From contig JBCCYN010000003.1 of NCBI GenBank assembly GCA_039189655.1, positions 10,311 through 74,310 on the forward strand: a stretch of 64,000 nucleotides of DNA, read 5' to 3'. The notes beneath the pieces are model-generated. The model did not search any database, had not been told where the DNA came from, and saw nothing but the letters and a program-made list of their open reading frames with translations. Made by a program: the position numbers and the translations under genes. Of this stretch, positions 43,041 through 52,096 are shown one piece after another. Source of the DNA: Acuticoccus sp039189655 (lineage in GTDB: Bacteria; Pseudomonadota; Alphaproteobacteria; Rhizobiales; Amorphaceae). The number at the start of each line of letters is the position of its first letter. Within the stretch, counting starts at the first letter, position 1.

Positions 43041-43712
43041 ATGGTGGCGATAACGCTGGCTGGCTTGCGCGATTTCCTGCGCGACACGGGGCTTGAGCCC
43101 GGTGATCGTCTTCCTCCGGAACGGGCGCTCTCAAATGCGCTCGGAATTTCTCGCGCCGAATTGCGCAAGGCACTCACCATCATGGAAGCGAACGGCGATA
43201 TCGAGCGGCAAGTGGGGCGGGGGACTTATCTGGCCGAGGCAAGTGGCAAGAACCAGAGCACAGACATGGCTGCGCTGGTCGCGCGCACTAGTCCCCACGA
43301 AGCAATGATGGCGCGGCTCGCCCTAGAACCCCAACTGGCCGGGATGGCCGCAATCCATGCAGCACCACACCAGCTTGCCCGCGTGCGCAGTTTGGCGAGC
43401 GAGATGCGATCGTCCGGAACTTGGGAAGCGTATGAAGATCTTGACGCCCGGTTCCACGAAACCATCGCAAAAGCGGCCCGGAACGCGCTTCTTGAGGAAC
43501 TTCATCGCATCGTCAATGCGGTTCGAGTCTCCGTCGTTTGGGCGCGGCTTGACGTTCCACGAGGTGGGCCGCCCGCGAGTTACCACTCGTTCGGTGAGCA
43601 CGATGCCATCGTCGCGGCCCTTGAAAGACGTGATCGGGCCGCTGCTCAGGACGCCATGCGCGCACATCTAAAGTCAGTCAGCGCGACATTGACCCGCGAA
43701 GATGCTCTCTAG
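43041..43712 (+). CDS. GntR/FadR-family transcriptional regulator
   Basis: A 223-residue regulator. The wHTH is at about residues 1-70: GDRLPPERALSNALGISRAELRKAL and GRGTYLAEASG; the FCD effector domain follows, with the metal/acid-binding residues in YEDLDARFHETIAKAA and a His in SFGEHDAI. FCD proteins usually sense organic acids. The ATG at 43041 is used; the TTG at 43014 lies inside the operator palindrome. It probably controls the 37.6-42.8 kb minus-strand cluster and the following genes of the GST/TTT run. Confidence 0.9.
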   Translation: MVAITLAGLRDFLRDTGLEPGDRLPPERALSNALGISRAELRKALTIMEANGDIERQVGRGTYLAEASGKNQSTDMAALVARTSPHEAMMARLALEPQLAGMAAIHAAPHQLARVRSLASEMRSSGTWEAYEDLDARFHETIAKAARNALLEELHRIVNAVRVSVVWARLDVPRGGPPASYHSFGEHDAIVAALERRDRAAAQDAMRAHLKSVSATLTREDAL

Positions 43713-43726
43713 CGACGGAACCAGAA

Positions 43727-44365
43727 ATGATCGATCTCTACACGTGGACGACGCCCAATGGCCGTAAGGTCTCGATTCTATTGGAAGAACTCGGTTTAGA
43801 GTATCAGGTCCATGCCATCGATATCACCAAAGGCGAGCAGCACGATCCGGAATTCTTGAAGGTATCACCTAACAACAAAATCCCCGCTATCGTCGATCGC
43901 GACTCAGGAATGACGATGATGGAGAGCGGCGCGATCATGCTCCATTTGGCTGATAAGCATGGTCGGTTTTTGCCGTCAGGTGGTGCTCGTGGGCAGGCTA
44001 TCGAGTGGTTGATGTGGCAGATGGGTGGTCTTGGGCCAATTCTTGGTCAAGTCCATCACTTTGTAAAGTACAACAAAGGTAAGTCAGCCTACTCGGAGGA
44101 GAGGTATTCAAAGGAAGCAAACCGCCTTTACACGGTGTTGGACGGGCAGCTTGCATCCCGTGACTTTATTGCCGGAGATGGTCGCGGCGAATATTCGATA
44201 ACCGATATGGCGTGCTGGCCGTGGGCATCACGCTTCGAGTGGCAAGAAGTAGATCTTAACGACTACCCCAACGTTCGAGATTGGTATGTTCGCATTGCCG
44301 AACGACCGGCCACTCAACGCGGCTATGATGTTCCGCACCATGTCAACGATGTGCCTCTGCCCTGA
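43727..44365 (+). CDS. glutathione S-transferase, YfcG/Nu-like
   Basis: A 212-residue GST. The N-terminal thioredoxin domain begins IDLYTWTTPNGRK, with Thr9 and Asn11 at the positions used by E. coli YfcG in place of a catalytic Tyr/Ser, and VSPNNKIPAIVD and ESGAIMLHLADK bind glutathione. The helical domain covers about residues 90-205. YfcG-type proteins act mainly as glutathione-dependent disulfide reductases. Follows the GntR gene by 14 bp, so it belongs to the same regulated unit. Confidence 0.92.
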   Translation: MIDLYTWTTPNGRKVSILLEELGLEYQVHAIDITKGEQHDPEFLKVSPNNKIPAIVDRDSGMTMMESGAIMLHLADKHGRFLPSGGARGQAIEWLMWQMGGLGPILGQVHHFVKYNKGKSAYSEERYSKEANRLYTVLDGQLASRDFIAGDGRGEYSITDMACWPWASRFEWQEVDLNDYPNVRDWYVRIAERPATQRGYDVPHHVNDVPLP

Positions 44366-44521
44366 GTTCAGCGCAATGGTAGAGGGGCGCGGGCAAATAG
44401 AATTTTATTTGACGCCATCAGGTTTAGCGATGGCGCGGTTCAGACACGCTGATTGGCGCTGCTTCGGTCGATCCAATAGCGGTGGGCAACGGGAAAAATT
44501 CAATGCCACGGGGAGGGCCCG

Positions 44522-45106
44522 ATGCCGTATGTGGCACCGCTAGGCCTGGAAAATACCAAAGACGCGCAGGATGACATCGCCTGGCTCGCGTCGGCGACCG
44601 GATTTGTCGCCAATTCCATGCTCACGCTGTCGCACCGTCCAGAAATCGCCAAGGCGGTGCTTGAACTGATCCGTGCAGTGGTTCGAAATCCGGACGGGAC
44701 GGTCGATCCCGCGCTTCGGTGGATGGTGGCGCACGTAACGAGCCTCGCGAACGGATGCCAGTATTGCTCCGCGCACACTTTTAAAAACGGCGCCGACAAT
44801 GGCGTACCGACTGAGAAACTTGAGGCTTTGTGGGAGTTTGAGAACAGCGATGTCTTTTCTGCTGCGGAGAAGGCCGCGTTGCGCGTTGCTGTTACGGGGG
44901 GGCAGTGCCCGTCCTATGCGACGCCGGAAGATATGGCGGAATTGCATAAGCATTTCAGTCAAGCTCAGGTGGTGGAGATCGGCGCTGTTATTGCACTTTT
45001 TGGCTTTAACAACCGTTGGAATGCGTTGATGGAAACTGACATCGAACAGCGCGTTACCGACTTTATCGAGATCCGAAACTACCACCCGCCAAACTCAAAA
45101 AGCTAA
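44522..45106 (+). CDS. carboxymuconolactone decarboxylase/AhpD-like protein
   Basis: A 194-residue all-alpha protein. The redox/active motif is ANGCQYCSAHTFKNG, a CxxC followed by His three residues later, as in AhpD, while the surrounding helices look like the CMD family. It could be a peroxidase-linked disulfide reductase or a lactone decarboxylase; the CxxC favours a redox role. Ribosome-binding site GGGAGGG lies just before the ATG. Located between a GST and a TTT operon. Confidence 0.85.
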   Translation: MPYVAPLGLENTKDAQDDIAWLASATGFVANSMLTLSHRPEIAKAVLELIRAVVRNPDGTVDPALRWMVAHVTSLANGCQYCSAHTFKNGADNGVPTEKLEALWEFENSDVFSAAEKAALRVAVTGGQCPSYATPEDMAELHKHFSQAQVVEIGAVIALFGFNNRWNALMETDIEQRVTDFIEIRNYHPPNSKS

Positions 45107-45157
45107 GTATCGGGTGTGGTGAAGACGCAATAGAAGATGAGTAACAGGGAGAACGTC

Positions 45158-46273
45158 ATGACCGATAAACACAGGGGCGTTGACCGGCGCGCGTTCGTTG
45201 TTGGTGCCGCGGCAGGTACTGTTGGCCTGCAAATTGTGATGCCAAATCTCGCCTTGGCGGCGGAATACCCACAGCGGCCGATTACGATCGTTGTCATGTA
45301 TTCCGCCGGTGGCGGCACGGACACGATCATGCGCAAGCTGGCCGAGGAGATGGCGAACGCGAAGGGATGGACCATTAACGTAGTGAATCGGCCAGGTGCT
45401 GTCGGCGGTGTGGCGACCCAGTTCGTGGGTGCCGCGAGGCCCGATGGCTACACGGTCCTCGGTGGTGCCAACTACAACCGCTTCGTGCGCGTGCTCGGTC
45501 ACGCCGATTTCGTTCCATGGGAAGATTGGTTACCGTTCAAGGCGGGCAATGCGCTGGCTTCTTGGTCGGTGCGTGCAGACAGCCCCTATCAAACCCTCAA
45601 CGATGTCATTGAAGCCGCAAAAGAGCGACCGGGTGAACTTACGATATCGACATCCGGTACCGGCGGTGTCTGGCACGAACTAGCGCTGATCATTGCGAAT
45701 ATCGCCGGTGTTGAACTCAAATACGTTCCCTATAAGGGTGGAAAACCTGCAACCCTGGCCGGGCTGCAAGGCGAGACAGACATCGCCGGTGGTGGTTTGC
45801 ATGAACATATCGATCTTATTCGCGCCGGAGAGCTTCGTAACCTTGCCCACACCGGCCTTGAAGATATTACGTTGGATGATGGGACGGTGCTTCCTTCAAT
45901 CGCGACCGTCCTTCCAGAGGCGAAGAAGATTCTTCCGGTCGGTGCTACGTACAATTTCATGGTGAAGCGCGATCTTCCACCGGAAGTCTTACAAGAGCTA
46001 GCAGATGCCTTTGTGGCGGCGGCAAGCTCTGAGGGTTTCAATGAACTACTTGAATCCAAGTTCTTCCAGTCGGATATCAAGATCGGTGAGGAGGCCGACC
46101 GCGAAGGTGCAAAGATGGAAGCCATAACGGTCGACATTTTCAACAAGCACCAAGCTCAGATTGGCGCGGAAGTGAAATCTGCAGAAGAGCTTGGGCTTCC
46201 AAAGCCCGAAGACTTTGACAGTTGGTGGCCGCCCCAAGGCTACACGCCGCCCCCGATCAAGGCCGGTTCCTAG
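45158..46273 (+). CDS. TctC-type (Bug family) solute-binding protein (2), Tat-exported
   Basis: A 371-residue receptor for the second TTT system. It has a twin-arginine signal (VDRRAFVVGAAAG at about residues 9-21 from the start used) rather than the Sec signal of the first. The Bug features are EYPQRPITIVVMYSAGGGTD, RPGAVGGVATQFVG and STSGTGGVWHELALIIAN, and it has an unusually long C-terminal region. Start: ATG 45158 with GGAG eight bases upstream is preferred to 45137. First gene of the operon C, B, (small frame), A. Confidence 0.92.
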   Translation: MTDKHRGVDRRAFVVGAAAGTVGLQIVMPNLALAAEYPQRPITIVVMYSAGGGTDTIMRKLAEEMANAKGWTINVVNRPGAVGGVATQFVGAARPDGYTVLGGANYNRFVRVLGHADFVPWEDWLPFKAGNALASWSVRADSPYQTLNDVIEAAKERPGELTISTSGTGGVWHELALIIANIAGVELKYVPYKGGKPATLAGLQGETDIAGGGLHEHIDLIRAGELRNLAHTGLEDITLDDGTVLPSIATVLPEAKKILPVGATYNFMVKRDLPPEVLQELADAFVAAASSEGFNELLESKFFQSDIKIGEEADREGAKMEAITVDIFNKHQAQIGAEVKSAEELGLPKPEDFDSWWPPQGYTPPPIKAGS

Positions 46274-46339
46274 TCTCTTGACCTTCCTGGCTTTGCAGCC
46301 AAATCAGGCGGCAAAGCGTAGGGTTACGGAATTGAGACG

Positions 46340-46906
46340 GTGAGCGACAGCGCGAAGGATGACGTGCAGTTCGAGGGTGAAGAGGCAGGTGCAGGGTATG
46401 CCTCGCCCACCCTCGACTTGATCGCCACCGCCTTCTTGGTTGCGCTTTCCATTGCTGTAATGGCGGGTTCGGTGGCTCTTCCTGTCCCTGGCGATCTTGT
46501 CACAGCGCCTGGTCTTTTGCCGTTCCTCGTGGCCGCTTCGCTCTTTTTGATGGCGCTCGGGCTCGGCGCTTCTGCTGTGGCTCGGCGACGCGCGGGAATA
46601 CACGCCGCGGCGTTCGCCGACCGCGATATCCCCACTGACTTGCGATCCCTCGCCCTCGCTGGCGCGGTCGCCATCTATATCGCGGCGCTTCAGTTGATGG
46701 CGTTCCAGTATGATGTCGTAGTCGGCGGTGCTCGATACTCCATATCAGCATTCGAGCCGGCCACCATCATCACGCTGGCAGTGATCATTCATCTGTCATG
46801 GCGCGGTCCAATTTGGATTACTTGCTTAATCTCAGTGGTATGGACGCTTGCACTCTCCATCATCTTTCAGAAGGTGTTTAACATCCCACTGCCAGGCACG
46901 TTTTGA
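46340..46906 (+). CDS. TTT transporter small permease (TctB) (2)
   Basis: A 188-residue membrane protein with four hydrophobic helices at about 28-48, 54-72, 98-115 and 130-170. GTG start. A Pro/Glu-rich cytoplasmic N-terminus of 27 residues precedes the first helix. Partner of the tctC and tctA homologues on either side. Confidence 0.85.
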   Translation: MSDSAKDDVQFEGEEAGAGYASPTLDLIATAFLVALSIAVMAGSVALPVPGDLVTAPGLLPFLVAASLFLMALGLGASAVARRRAGIHAAAFADRDIPTDLRSLALAGAVAIYIAALQLMAFQYDVVVGGARYSISAFEPATIITLAVIIHLSWRGPIWITCLISVVWTLALSIIFQKVFNIPLPGTF

Positions 46907-46908
46907 TC

Positions 46909-47175
46909 ATGCAACGTCACCCGCTGTGTCAAACACGATCAAGTTTATTTTGTGCGCCGAACGTTGGTCGGCGGGCTTGTGCAGTTGTGAACGCCATCGG
47001 GCGCGGCTTTGAGCGAAGATGTAGTCGGTTTCAGGCACAGCCTGATCGGCTCAAAGAATTTGCTGGCCCATTGGGCAAGACACTCTTCAATCTATTCGGT
47101 GCCACCGAATCAGCGCGCAATGTATCTCGTGGCGAACACCAAGCTGCTCGCGCGGGTTTGGGTATACATCCATGA
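46909..47175 (+). other. 89-codon frame bridging tctB and tctA homologues, coding status uncertain
   Basis: TctB and TctA genes normally abut; here 265 bp separate them. A single frame starts 2 bp after the tctB stop and ends as ATGA on the tctA start, as expected for a coupled small gene. The product (Cys- and Arg-rich near its start) matches nothing I know and has no membrane helix, and other frames are also open for long distances. Could be a coupling leader or the remains of a longer gene. Confidence 0.3.
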
Positions 47176-48671
47176 TCGATGGTTTGCTACTTGCCCTTTC
47201 CCCATCGCTTCTGGTGATGACGCTGTTTGGCGTATGTATTGGCATTATCTGGGGTGCGCTTCCTGGGCTCTCCACGACCATGGCGATGGGCCTTCTGATC
47301 GGCCTCTCGGCTGGGATGTCCCAGGATGTTGCCATCTCATTTATGCTTGGCGTTTACACAGGTAGCGTATTCGGCGGTGCGATTTCTGCAGTCCTCATCA
47401 ATATTCCGGGGACGCCCGACGCGGTGCCGACGATGATCGAAGGGCACCAACTCGCCCAGCGTGGTGAGGGCGGGCAAGCACTCGGCATGGCCATCGCCGC
47501 CTCCTTCATCGGCGGTGGGATTGGCATACTCCTTCTCATCACCCTCATTCCTCTGATCCTAGCATTCGCCCTCAATTTCAAGAGTTGGGAGATGTTCTGG
47601 CTTGCGGTGATCGGTATTATGGTTGCCGGTTCCATGGCGGCGGGCTCGATGCCGCTGAAGGGCTGGATTGCTGGTTGGATCGGAATGCTCATTGCATTTG
47701 TCGGACTGGATTCCATCCACGCCGTACCGCGTTTTAGCTTTGGCACATTCGCACTTTTCGATGGAATTTCGTACGTTGCTGTCCTCATTGGCCTGTTCGG
47801 CCTTGCCGAAATCTTGCGGACACTACCCGCCAAGGACATGCCGACTATTCCCTCTGAGGTGGGGCGTGTATTTCCACAGCTCGGCCTTCTCAAGCGCTTC
47901 GCCCCATCGGCGGTGCGGTCCGGTATTCTTGGCACCTTCATCGGTGCGATCCCGGGCGCTGGGGCGAACGTCGCTTCGTTTCTGGCCTACGATATTGGCA
48001 GGCGCAGGGCGAAGCCTGTGGAAAAAGCGAAATGGGGGAAAGGGAGCTACGAAGCCCTCGTCTGCTCAGAGACAGCAAACAACGCGAACATTGGCGGCTC
48101 GATGCTTCCGACGCTTGCGCTGGGCATTCCAGGCAATGCTGCGGCGGCGGCGCTTCTCGCGGCCCTCACACTCAAAAACGTCGTGGTGGGACCGACCATC
48201 GAGATTGATCATCCGGGGCTGATATACTTTATCTATGCTGCCCTCATCATTGCCAATATGATGATGTATGTGGCTGCGTTTGCACTTATCGGCCCATGCG
48301 TCAAACTCTTCAGCTTGCCGCGTGGGATATTGATGCCGCTTATCTTGCCGGTCTGTGTAATTGGCGCCTATGCCGTCAAACTTTCCATGTTCGACGTATG
48401 GATCATGTTTGCTGCGGGCATCATGGGATGGCTCTTCACGGTCTTCCGCTTCCCCGTTGCGCCGGTGGTTCTCGGTGTAATACTTGCTCCGCTTGCCGAC
48501 GAAAACCTGCGGCGCTCGCTCCTTGTATTTGAGGGGAAATCCCTGGGTTTCATCCTCTCCCAATGGATCGGCACCTTCCTCATGATTGCGGTTGCACTCG
48601 TCGTCATCGAAGGCGTTTTGCGCGCGGTCACCAGTGGTCGGCGCACCGCAGTGTCCGCGCGCGCCAACTAG
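47172..48671 (+). CDS. TTT transporter large permease (TctA) (2)
   Basis: A 499-residue protein with about twelve helices. The first motif IIWGALPGLSTTMAMGLLIGL and the repeated GTFIGAIPGAGANVASFLAYDI match TctA; ANNANIGGSMLPTLALGIPGN is also typical. It carries a carboxylate brought by the second TctC. The start has no good ribosome-binding site, consistent with coupling to the preceding small frame. Confidence 0.93.
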   Translation: MIDGLLLALSPSLLVMTLFGVCIGIIWGALPGLSTTMAMGLLIGLSAGMSQDVAISFMLGVYTGSVFGGAISAVLINIPGTPDAVPTMIEGHQLAQRGEGGQALGMAIAASFIGGGIGILLLITLIPLILAFALNFKSWEMFWLAVIGIMVAGSMAAGSMPLKGWIAGWIGMLIAFVGLDSIHAVPRFSFGTFALFDGISYVAVLIGLFGLAEILRTLPAKDMPTIPSEVGRVFPQLGLLKRFAPSAVRSGILGTFIGAIPGAGANVASFLAYDIGRRRAKPVEKAKWGKGSYEALVCSETANNANIGGSMLPTLALGIPGNAAAAALLAALTLKNVVVGPTIEIDHPGLIYFIYAALIIANMMMYVAAFALIGPCVKLFSLPRGILMPLILPVCVIGAYAVKLSMFDVWIMFAAGIMGWLFTVFRFPVAPVVLGVILAPLADENLRRSLLVFEGKSLGFILSQWIGTFLMIAVALVVIEGVLRAVTSGRRTAVSARAN

Positions 48672-48680
48672 AGAGGCACC

Positions 48681-49811
48681 ATGGCTTCAGCGAAAAAAGA
48701 GATCGGCCTTGCCATCGTCGGGTGTGGGACCATCGGGCGGATCCGCGGCGTTCTTGCCAGAGAGTATCCGGGCGTTGGCTGGATCGGCCTTTGCGACCTC
48801 AAGGCCGATATCGGCGAAAAACTCTCTCAAGATATTGGGGCGGAATTTTTTACAAAGGACTTCCGCGAGCTTCTCGCGAGACCAGAAGTCACCGCAACCA
48901 TTATCGCCACGGACGAGAACTTCCACTTTGAGCCGACCATGCTTGCCGTTGAGCGTGGCCACGATCTTTTTATCGAAAAACCGCTGGCGACAGATGCTAT
49001 ACAGTCGGCGAAAATACTTTCCGCCATCGAAGATGCGGATGTCGATGCAGTGATCGGCTACACGCAGCGTTTTCGACGTCGATTCCTTGCCGTGAAGGAG
49101 CGCTTGATCACCGGCCAAATCGGCGACGTTCATACCGTCGTCACCCGCGCATTCATGAACCGCATGGTCCCCATTGCCACCGTTCAACGCACCCAGGAAC
49201 GTGCAACGCTCACGCCCATGGTGGTGTCCGGCACCCACAGCCTCGACATGTCTATGTGGTTGATGGAGGGCAAAACACCGGTCAGCGTCTATGCAAAATC
49301 CACGGACAAGGTGCTCGGCGAATGGGGTACTAAGGATTCCACGCTCGGCATTTTTACCATGGACGACGGAACACTATTCTCCATGAATATTTCGTGGGCA
49401 CTGCCGGAAGTGTGGCCAGGAGCGGTTTACGGTATCGAAATTGGGATCGTCGGCTCGCAAGGCGTCATCGATATAGAAGACACCCACCGGGACCTTGTGA
49501 TGGCAACAAACGTTGCCCAGGGGGCCGGATACGCGCCGGAAGGGTACAAGGCACCAGACCGACATGTGGAATTTTTGACAAGCTACCCGCCGGGCGATCT
49601 CCACATTGACCAGTTGTGGGGGCCCATGCGTGAGGAAACGAACGCTTGGTACCAGCGGCTTTACAACGGCGCCAAAACCCCCCATGCGAGCGCTCAGGAT
49701 GGCCACCGCAATCTCCTTCTGACAATGGCCATGGATCTTTCCGCAAAGCGTGGTGAGGCGGTGGCATTGCCCCCCGATCCCGAAGAGCTGATGCGCGAGT
49801 TGGTGGGATGA
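48681..49811 (+). CDS. Gfo/Idh/MocA family oxidoreductase (3)
   Basis: A 376-residue NAD(P)-dependent dehydrogenase, closest in pattern to myo-inositol 2-dehydrogenase-like members. LAIVGCGTIGRIRGV is the Rossmann loop, LFIEKPLATDA is the EKP motif and VSGTHSLDMSMWLMEGKTP gives the active-site DxxxW region. GAGAGG lies 7 bp before the ATG. It overlaps the TRAP-binding-protein-like gene by 4 bp, which strongly suggests a functional link with that protein. Confidence 0.91.
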   Translation: MASAKKEIGLAIVGCGTIGRIRGVLAREYPGVGWIGLCDLKADIGEKLSQDIGAEFFTKDFRELLARPEVTATIIATDENFHFEPTMLAVERGHDLFIEKPLATDAIQSAKILSAIEDADVDAVIGYTQRFRRRFLAVKERLITGQIGDVHTVVTRAFMNRMVPIATVQRTQERATLTPMVVSGTHSLDMSMWLMEGKTPVSVYAKSTDKVLGEWGTKDSTLGIFTMDDGTLFSMNISWALPEVWPGAVYGIEIGIVGSQGVIDIEDTHRDLVMATNVAQGAGYAPEGYKAPDRHVEFLTSYPPGDLHIDQLWGPMREETNAWYQRLYNGAKTPHASAQDGHRNLLLTMAMDLSAKRGEAVALPPDPEELMRELVG

Positions 49812-50737
49812 CAGTGGAGCTTCGGTTCGGGGGATACCAGGGCGAGAAGTCCGTTCACACCAGAGGCGGGCGCGTCCTCGCAGAAGCTGCTGCCCGCGAA
49901 AGCGGAGGTGCTGCAAAGATCTTGTTCGACGAGAACATTGTGGCCCGCGGACACAAAGCCGCCGATCTCTTGTCGATGACTGAGGCGGGTGATCTCGACG
50001 GATGTTACTTTTCGTCCAGTTATCTTGCCAAGCGTGTTCCCGCACTGGGGCTTTTCGACCAACACTTCGTGGTTCCGGATCGACGGCGTGCCTACGCGGT
50101 GCTCGACGGTCAACTCGGAGCGCGGCTCAAGAGTGAAGTGGAGGCAGAAACGGGCTACGCAGTGCTCGGCTATTGGGACAACGGACTGCGCCACATCTCA
50201 AGCCGCACGCCCATTCGCACACCGGCCGATTGCGCCAACCAAAAAATCCGCACGCTTGCCAACGAAGACCATCAACGGGTTTTCCGCGCGCTTGGCTTCG
50301 TGCCCCAAGCCATCGACGTGCGCGACCTTCCCGAAGCGGTGCGCACCGGCCGAGTGGATGCGCAGGAAAACCCGCTCACTAACATTTACAACTTTGGTCT
50401 CCACGAAACCCACCGGCACGTCACACTCACCCGGCACCTCCTCGGCGTAGCCATGGTCCTTTTCAACAAGGACGTGGTGAGTAGCTGGGCGCCAGAGCTA
50501 CGCGCGGCGGTGGAGCGTGCTGTCCGCGAGGCAACGACGGCGCAGCGACGTTTTGCCCAGGACGACGACACCGTCTGCAGGGAGGCGCTCCGGGCGGATG
50601 GGGTCGAGGTGATCGAGCTGTCGGAAACAGAACGCAGCGCCTTTGCGCGAGTAACCAGGCCGGAGGTGGAGGTCACCCGCGCGTCCTTTGATGGCAAGCT
50701 GCTCGAACTCTTCGACAGCGACCTTCGTGCCGCCTAA
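49808..50737 (+). CDS. TRAP transporter DctP-like protein lacking a signal peptide
   Basis: A 309-residue protein of the DctP/TAXI-like extracytoplasmic receptor fold. The mature fold is complete: it starts directly at the first strand (VELRFGGYQGEKSVHTRGGRV), has TPADCANQKIRTLAN with the conserved ligand-binding Arg region, DAQENPLTNIYNFG and MVLFNKDVVSSW. There is no signal peptide, and no upstream in-frame start is possible because the ATGA overlaps the oxidoreductase gene. It should therefore stay in the cytoplasm. No TRAP permease is adjacent on this strand. It may act as a cytoplasmic binding protein or a ligand-dependent partner of the coupled dehydrogenase. Confidence 0.82.
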   Translation: MTVELRFGGYQGEKSVHTRGGRVLAEAAARESGGAAKILFDENIVARGHKAADLLSMTEAGDLDGCYFSSSYLAKRVPALGLFDQHFVVPDRRRAYAVLDGQLGARLKSEVEAETGYAVLGYWDNGLRHISSRTPIRTPADCANQKIRTLANEDHQRVFRALGFVPQAIDVRDLPEAVRTGRVDAQENPLTNIYNFGLHETHRHVTLTRHLLGVAMVLFNKDVVSSWAPELRAAVERAVREATTAQRRFAQDDDTVCREALRADGVEVIELSETERSAFARVTRPEVEVTRASFDGKLLELFDSDLRAA

Positions 50738-50871
50738 ATATTTTGGCGTTGCTCGACTGAAACGACCGACAGGTCTGACTGTTCCAGTTTCGCGCGTTAT
50801 TATCAGCATTCAACTATTCGCGGCGTCCGCCGTTTGAGCGCGAACACCGCGAGGAAGAGAAGGTAGTTTCG

Positions 50872-51756
50872 ATGACGGCAACTCGCTTGGGCGACGCGCG
50901 CGCAACCCACCACCGAATCGCGCTGGGCGAATTTGAGGTGACGGCCGTACTTGAGGGCAGCGGCGTAAACGACGGCATCCATCCGATTTTCGGGCACGAT
51001 CAGACCAAGGAAACGTTCTGTGAGTACGCTGTCGCGCGGCGGATGCCTGCCGACCGTTTCGAGCATGTTTTCATCCCCGTGCTCGTCAATACAGAAAACG
51101 CCCTCGTGCTCTTCGATACCGGCCTTGGTGCCATGGGCGCCGAGCGGGGCGCTGGAAAGTTGCGTGAGCGGATGCTGGAAGCTGGCTACAGCCCGGACGC
51201 GGTGGACATCGTTGTCATCACGCACAGCCACCCTGATCACATCGCCGGACTCTGGGATGGCGATAAGCCCGCCTTTCCCAACGCCCGCTATGCCATTGGC
51301 CGTGTGGAGTACGACGGGTGGTCATCGGGCGAGAAAATCCCGCCGCAGCGGGCGCAGAACAGAGAGCTCTTCTTAAAAACCGTTCCGCCGCTTGCCGAAA
51401 AAACCACTTTCCTCGAGCCGGGTGATAGCGTGGTTTCCGGTATTACCGCGGTGGAGTCTTACGGACATTCGGTGGGTCACATGTCCTTCATGATCGAAAG
51501 TGGCAACCGCTCGCTTCTTCTCTGGGGTGACGTTGCGAACCACTTTGTGTTCTCGGTGGGTAAGCCCGAATGGCAGGTGGGTTTCGACGATCTGAAGGAT
51601 GAAGCTATCGCGACGCGCACGCGGATCCTTGACTGGGTAGCCACCGACGATGTGCCTGTTATTGGGTTCCACATGCCCTTTCCGGGGATTGGATTCGTGG
51701 AACGCATTGGCGGCGAATACCGCTGGATCCCGGAAAGCTACCGCCTCCGGGTTTGA
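50872..51756 (+). CDS. MBL-fold metallo-hydrolase
   Basis: A 294-residue metallo-beta-lactamase-fold enzyme. The metal site is VITHSHPDHIAGLWDG (HxHxDH), then His in SYGHSVGHMSF and Asp in LLWGDVAN, and a late GFHMPFPG with the final His. The long insertion with NTENALVLFDTGLGA is typical of lactonase/N-acyl-homoserine-lactone hydrolase-like members. It is cytoplasmic, without a signal peptide. It is alone between the DctP-like gene and the DUF1330 gene, so its partner is unclear. Confidence 0.89.
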   Translation: MTATRLGDARATHHRIALGEFEVTAVLEGSGVNDGIHPIFGHDQTKETFCEYAVARRMPADRFEHVFIPVLVNTENALVLFDTGLGAMGAERGAGKLRERMLEAGYSPDAVDIVVITHSHPDHIAGLWDGDKPAFPNARYAIGRVEYDGWSSGEKIPPQRAQNRELFLKTVPPLAEKTTFLEPGDSVVSGITAVESYGHSVGHMSFMIESGNRSLLLWGDVANHFVFSVGKPEWQVGFDDLKDEAIATRTRILDWVATDDVPVIGFHMPFPGIGFVERIGGEYRWIPESYRLRV

Positions 51757-51772
51757 CCGCAAAGGCTCACGG

Positions 51773-52075
51773 CTAGCTCGTTGCGTCACCGCCTTCCACG
51801 ATGATGAGCTCTACGATGCCGCCGCCGTCTCTACGATTTTGCGCAGCGTCCTGGTATTCCTCAGAGCCATGGCAGTCCACGGCCTCGGCCATGGATGGGA
51901 ACTCGATCACCACGAACCGGTGAAACACCTCAGGTCCTTCCAAAATTCGATACTTGCCCCCCCGCGCCAGCACCTTGCCGCCGTACTTGGCAATGATTTT
52001 CGGCACACGATCGGTGTAAAGCTTGTAACGGATGGGATCGTCGATGCGGGAGCGGGCGACCCAATAGGCGGGCAT
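51773..52075 (-). CDS. DUF1330 domain protein
   Basis: A 100-residue ferredoxin-like-fold protein: MPAYWVARSRIDDP, KYGGKVLARGGKYRILEGPE and VVIEFPSMAEAVDCHGSEEYQ are the DUF1330 (dimeric alpha/beta barrel) features. The function is unknown. It is translated from an ATG with GAAGG upstream and lies 21 bp downstream of the TRAP large permease gene, so it is the last gene of the TRAP operon and probably handles the imported compound. Confidence 0.9.
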   Translation of the reverse strand: MPAYWVARSRIDDPIRYKLYTDRVPKIIAKYGGKVLARGGKYRILEGPEVFHRFVVIEFPSMAEAVDCHGSEEYQDAAQNRRDGGGIVELIIVEGGDATS

Positions 52076-52096
52076 GGCAAACCTTCGTCGTTGTCG

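Noticed and set aside
45693..46146. Frames on either strand inside the second tctC gene
   Set aside because: Shadows of a well-supported receptor gene without ribosome-binding sites.
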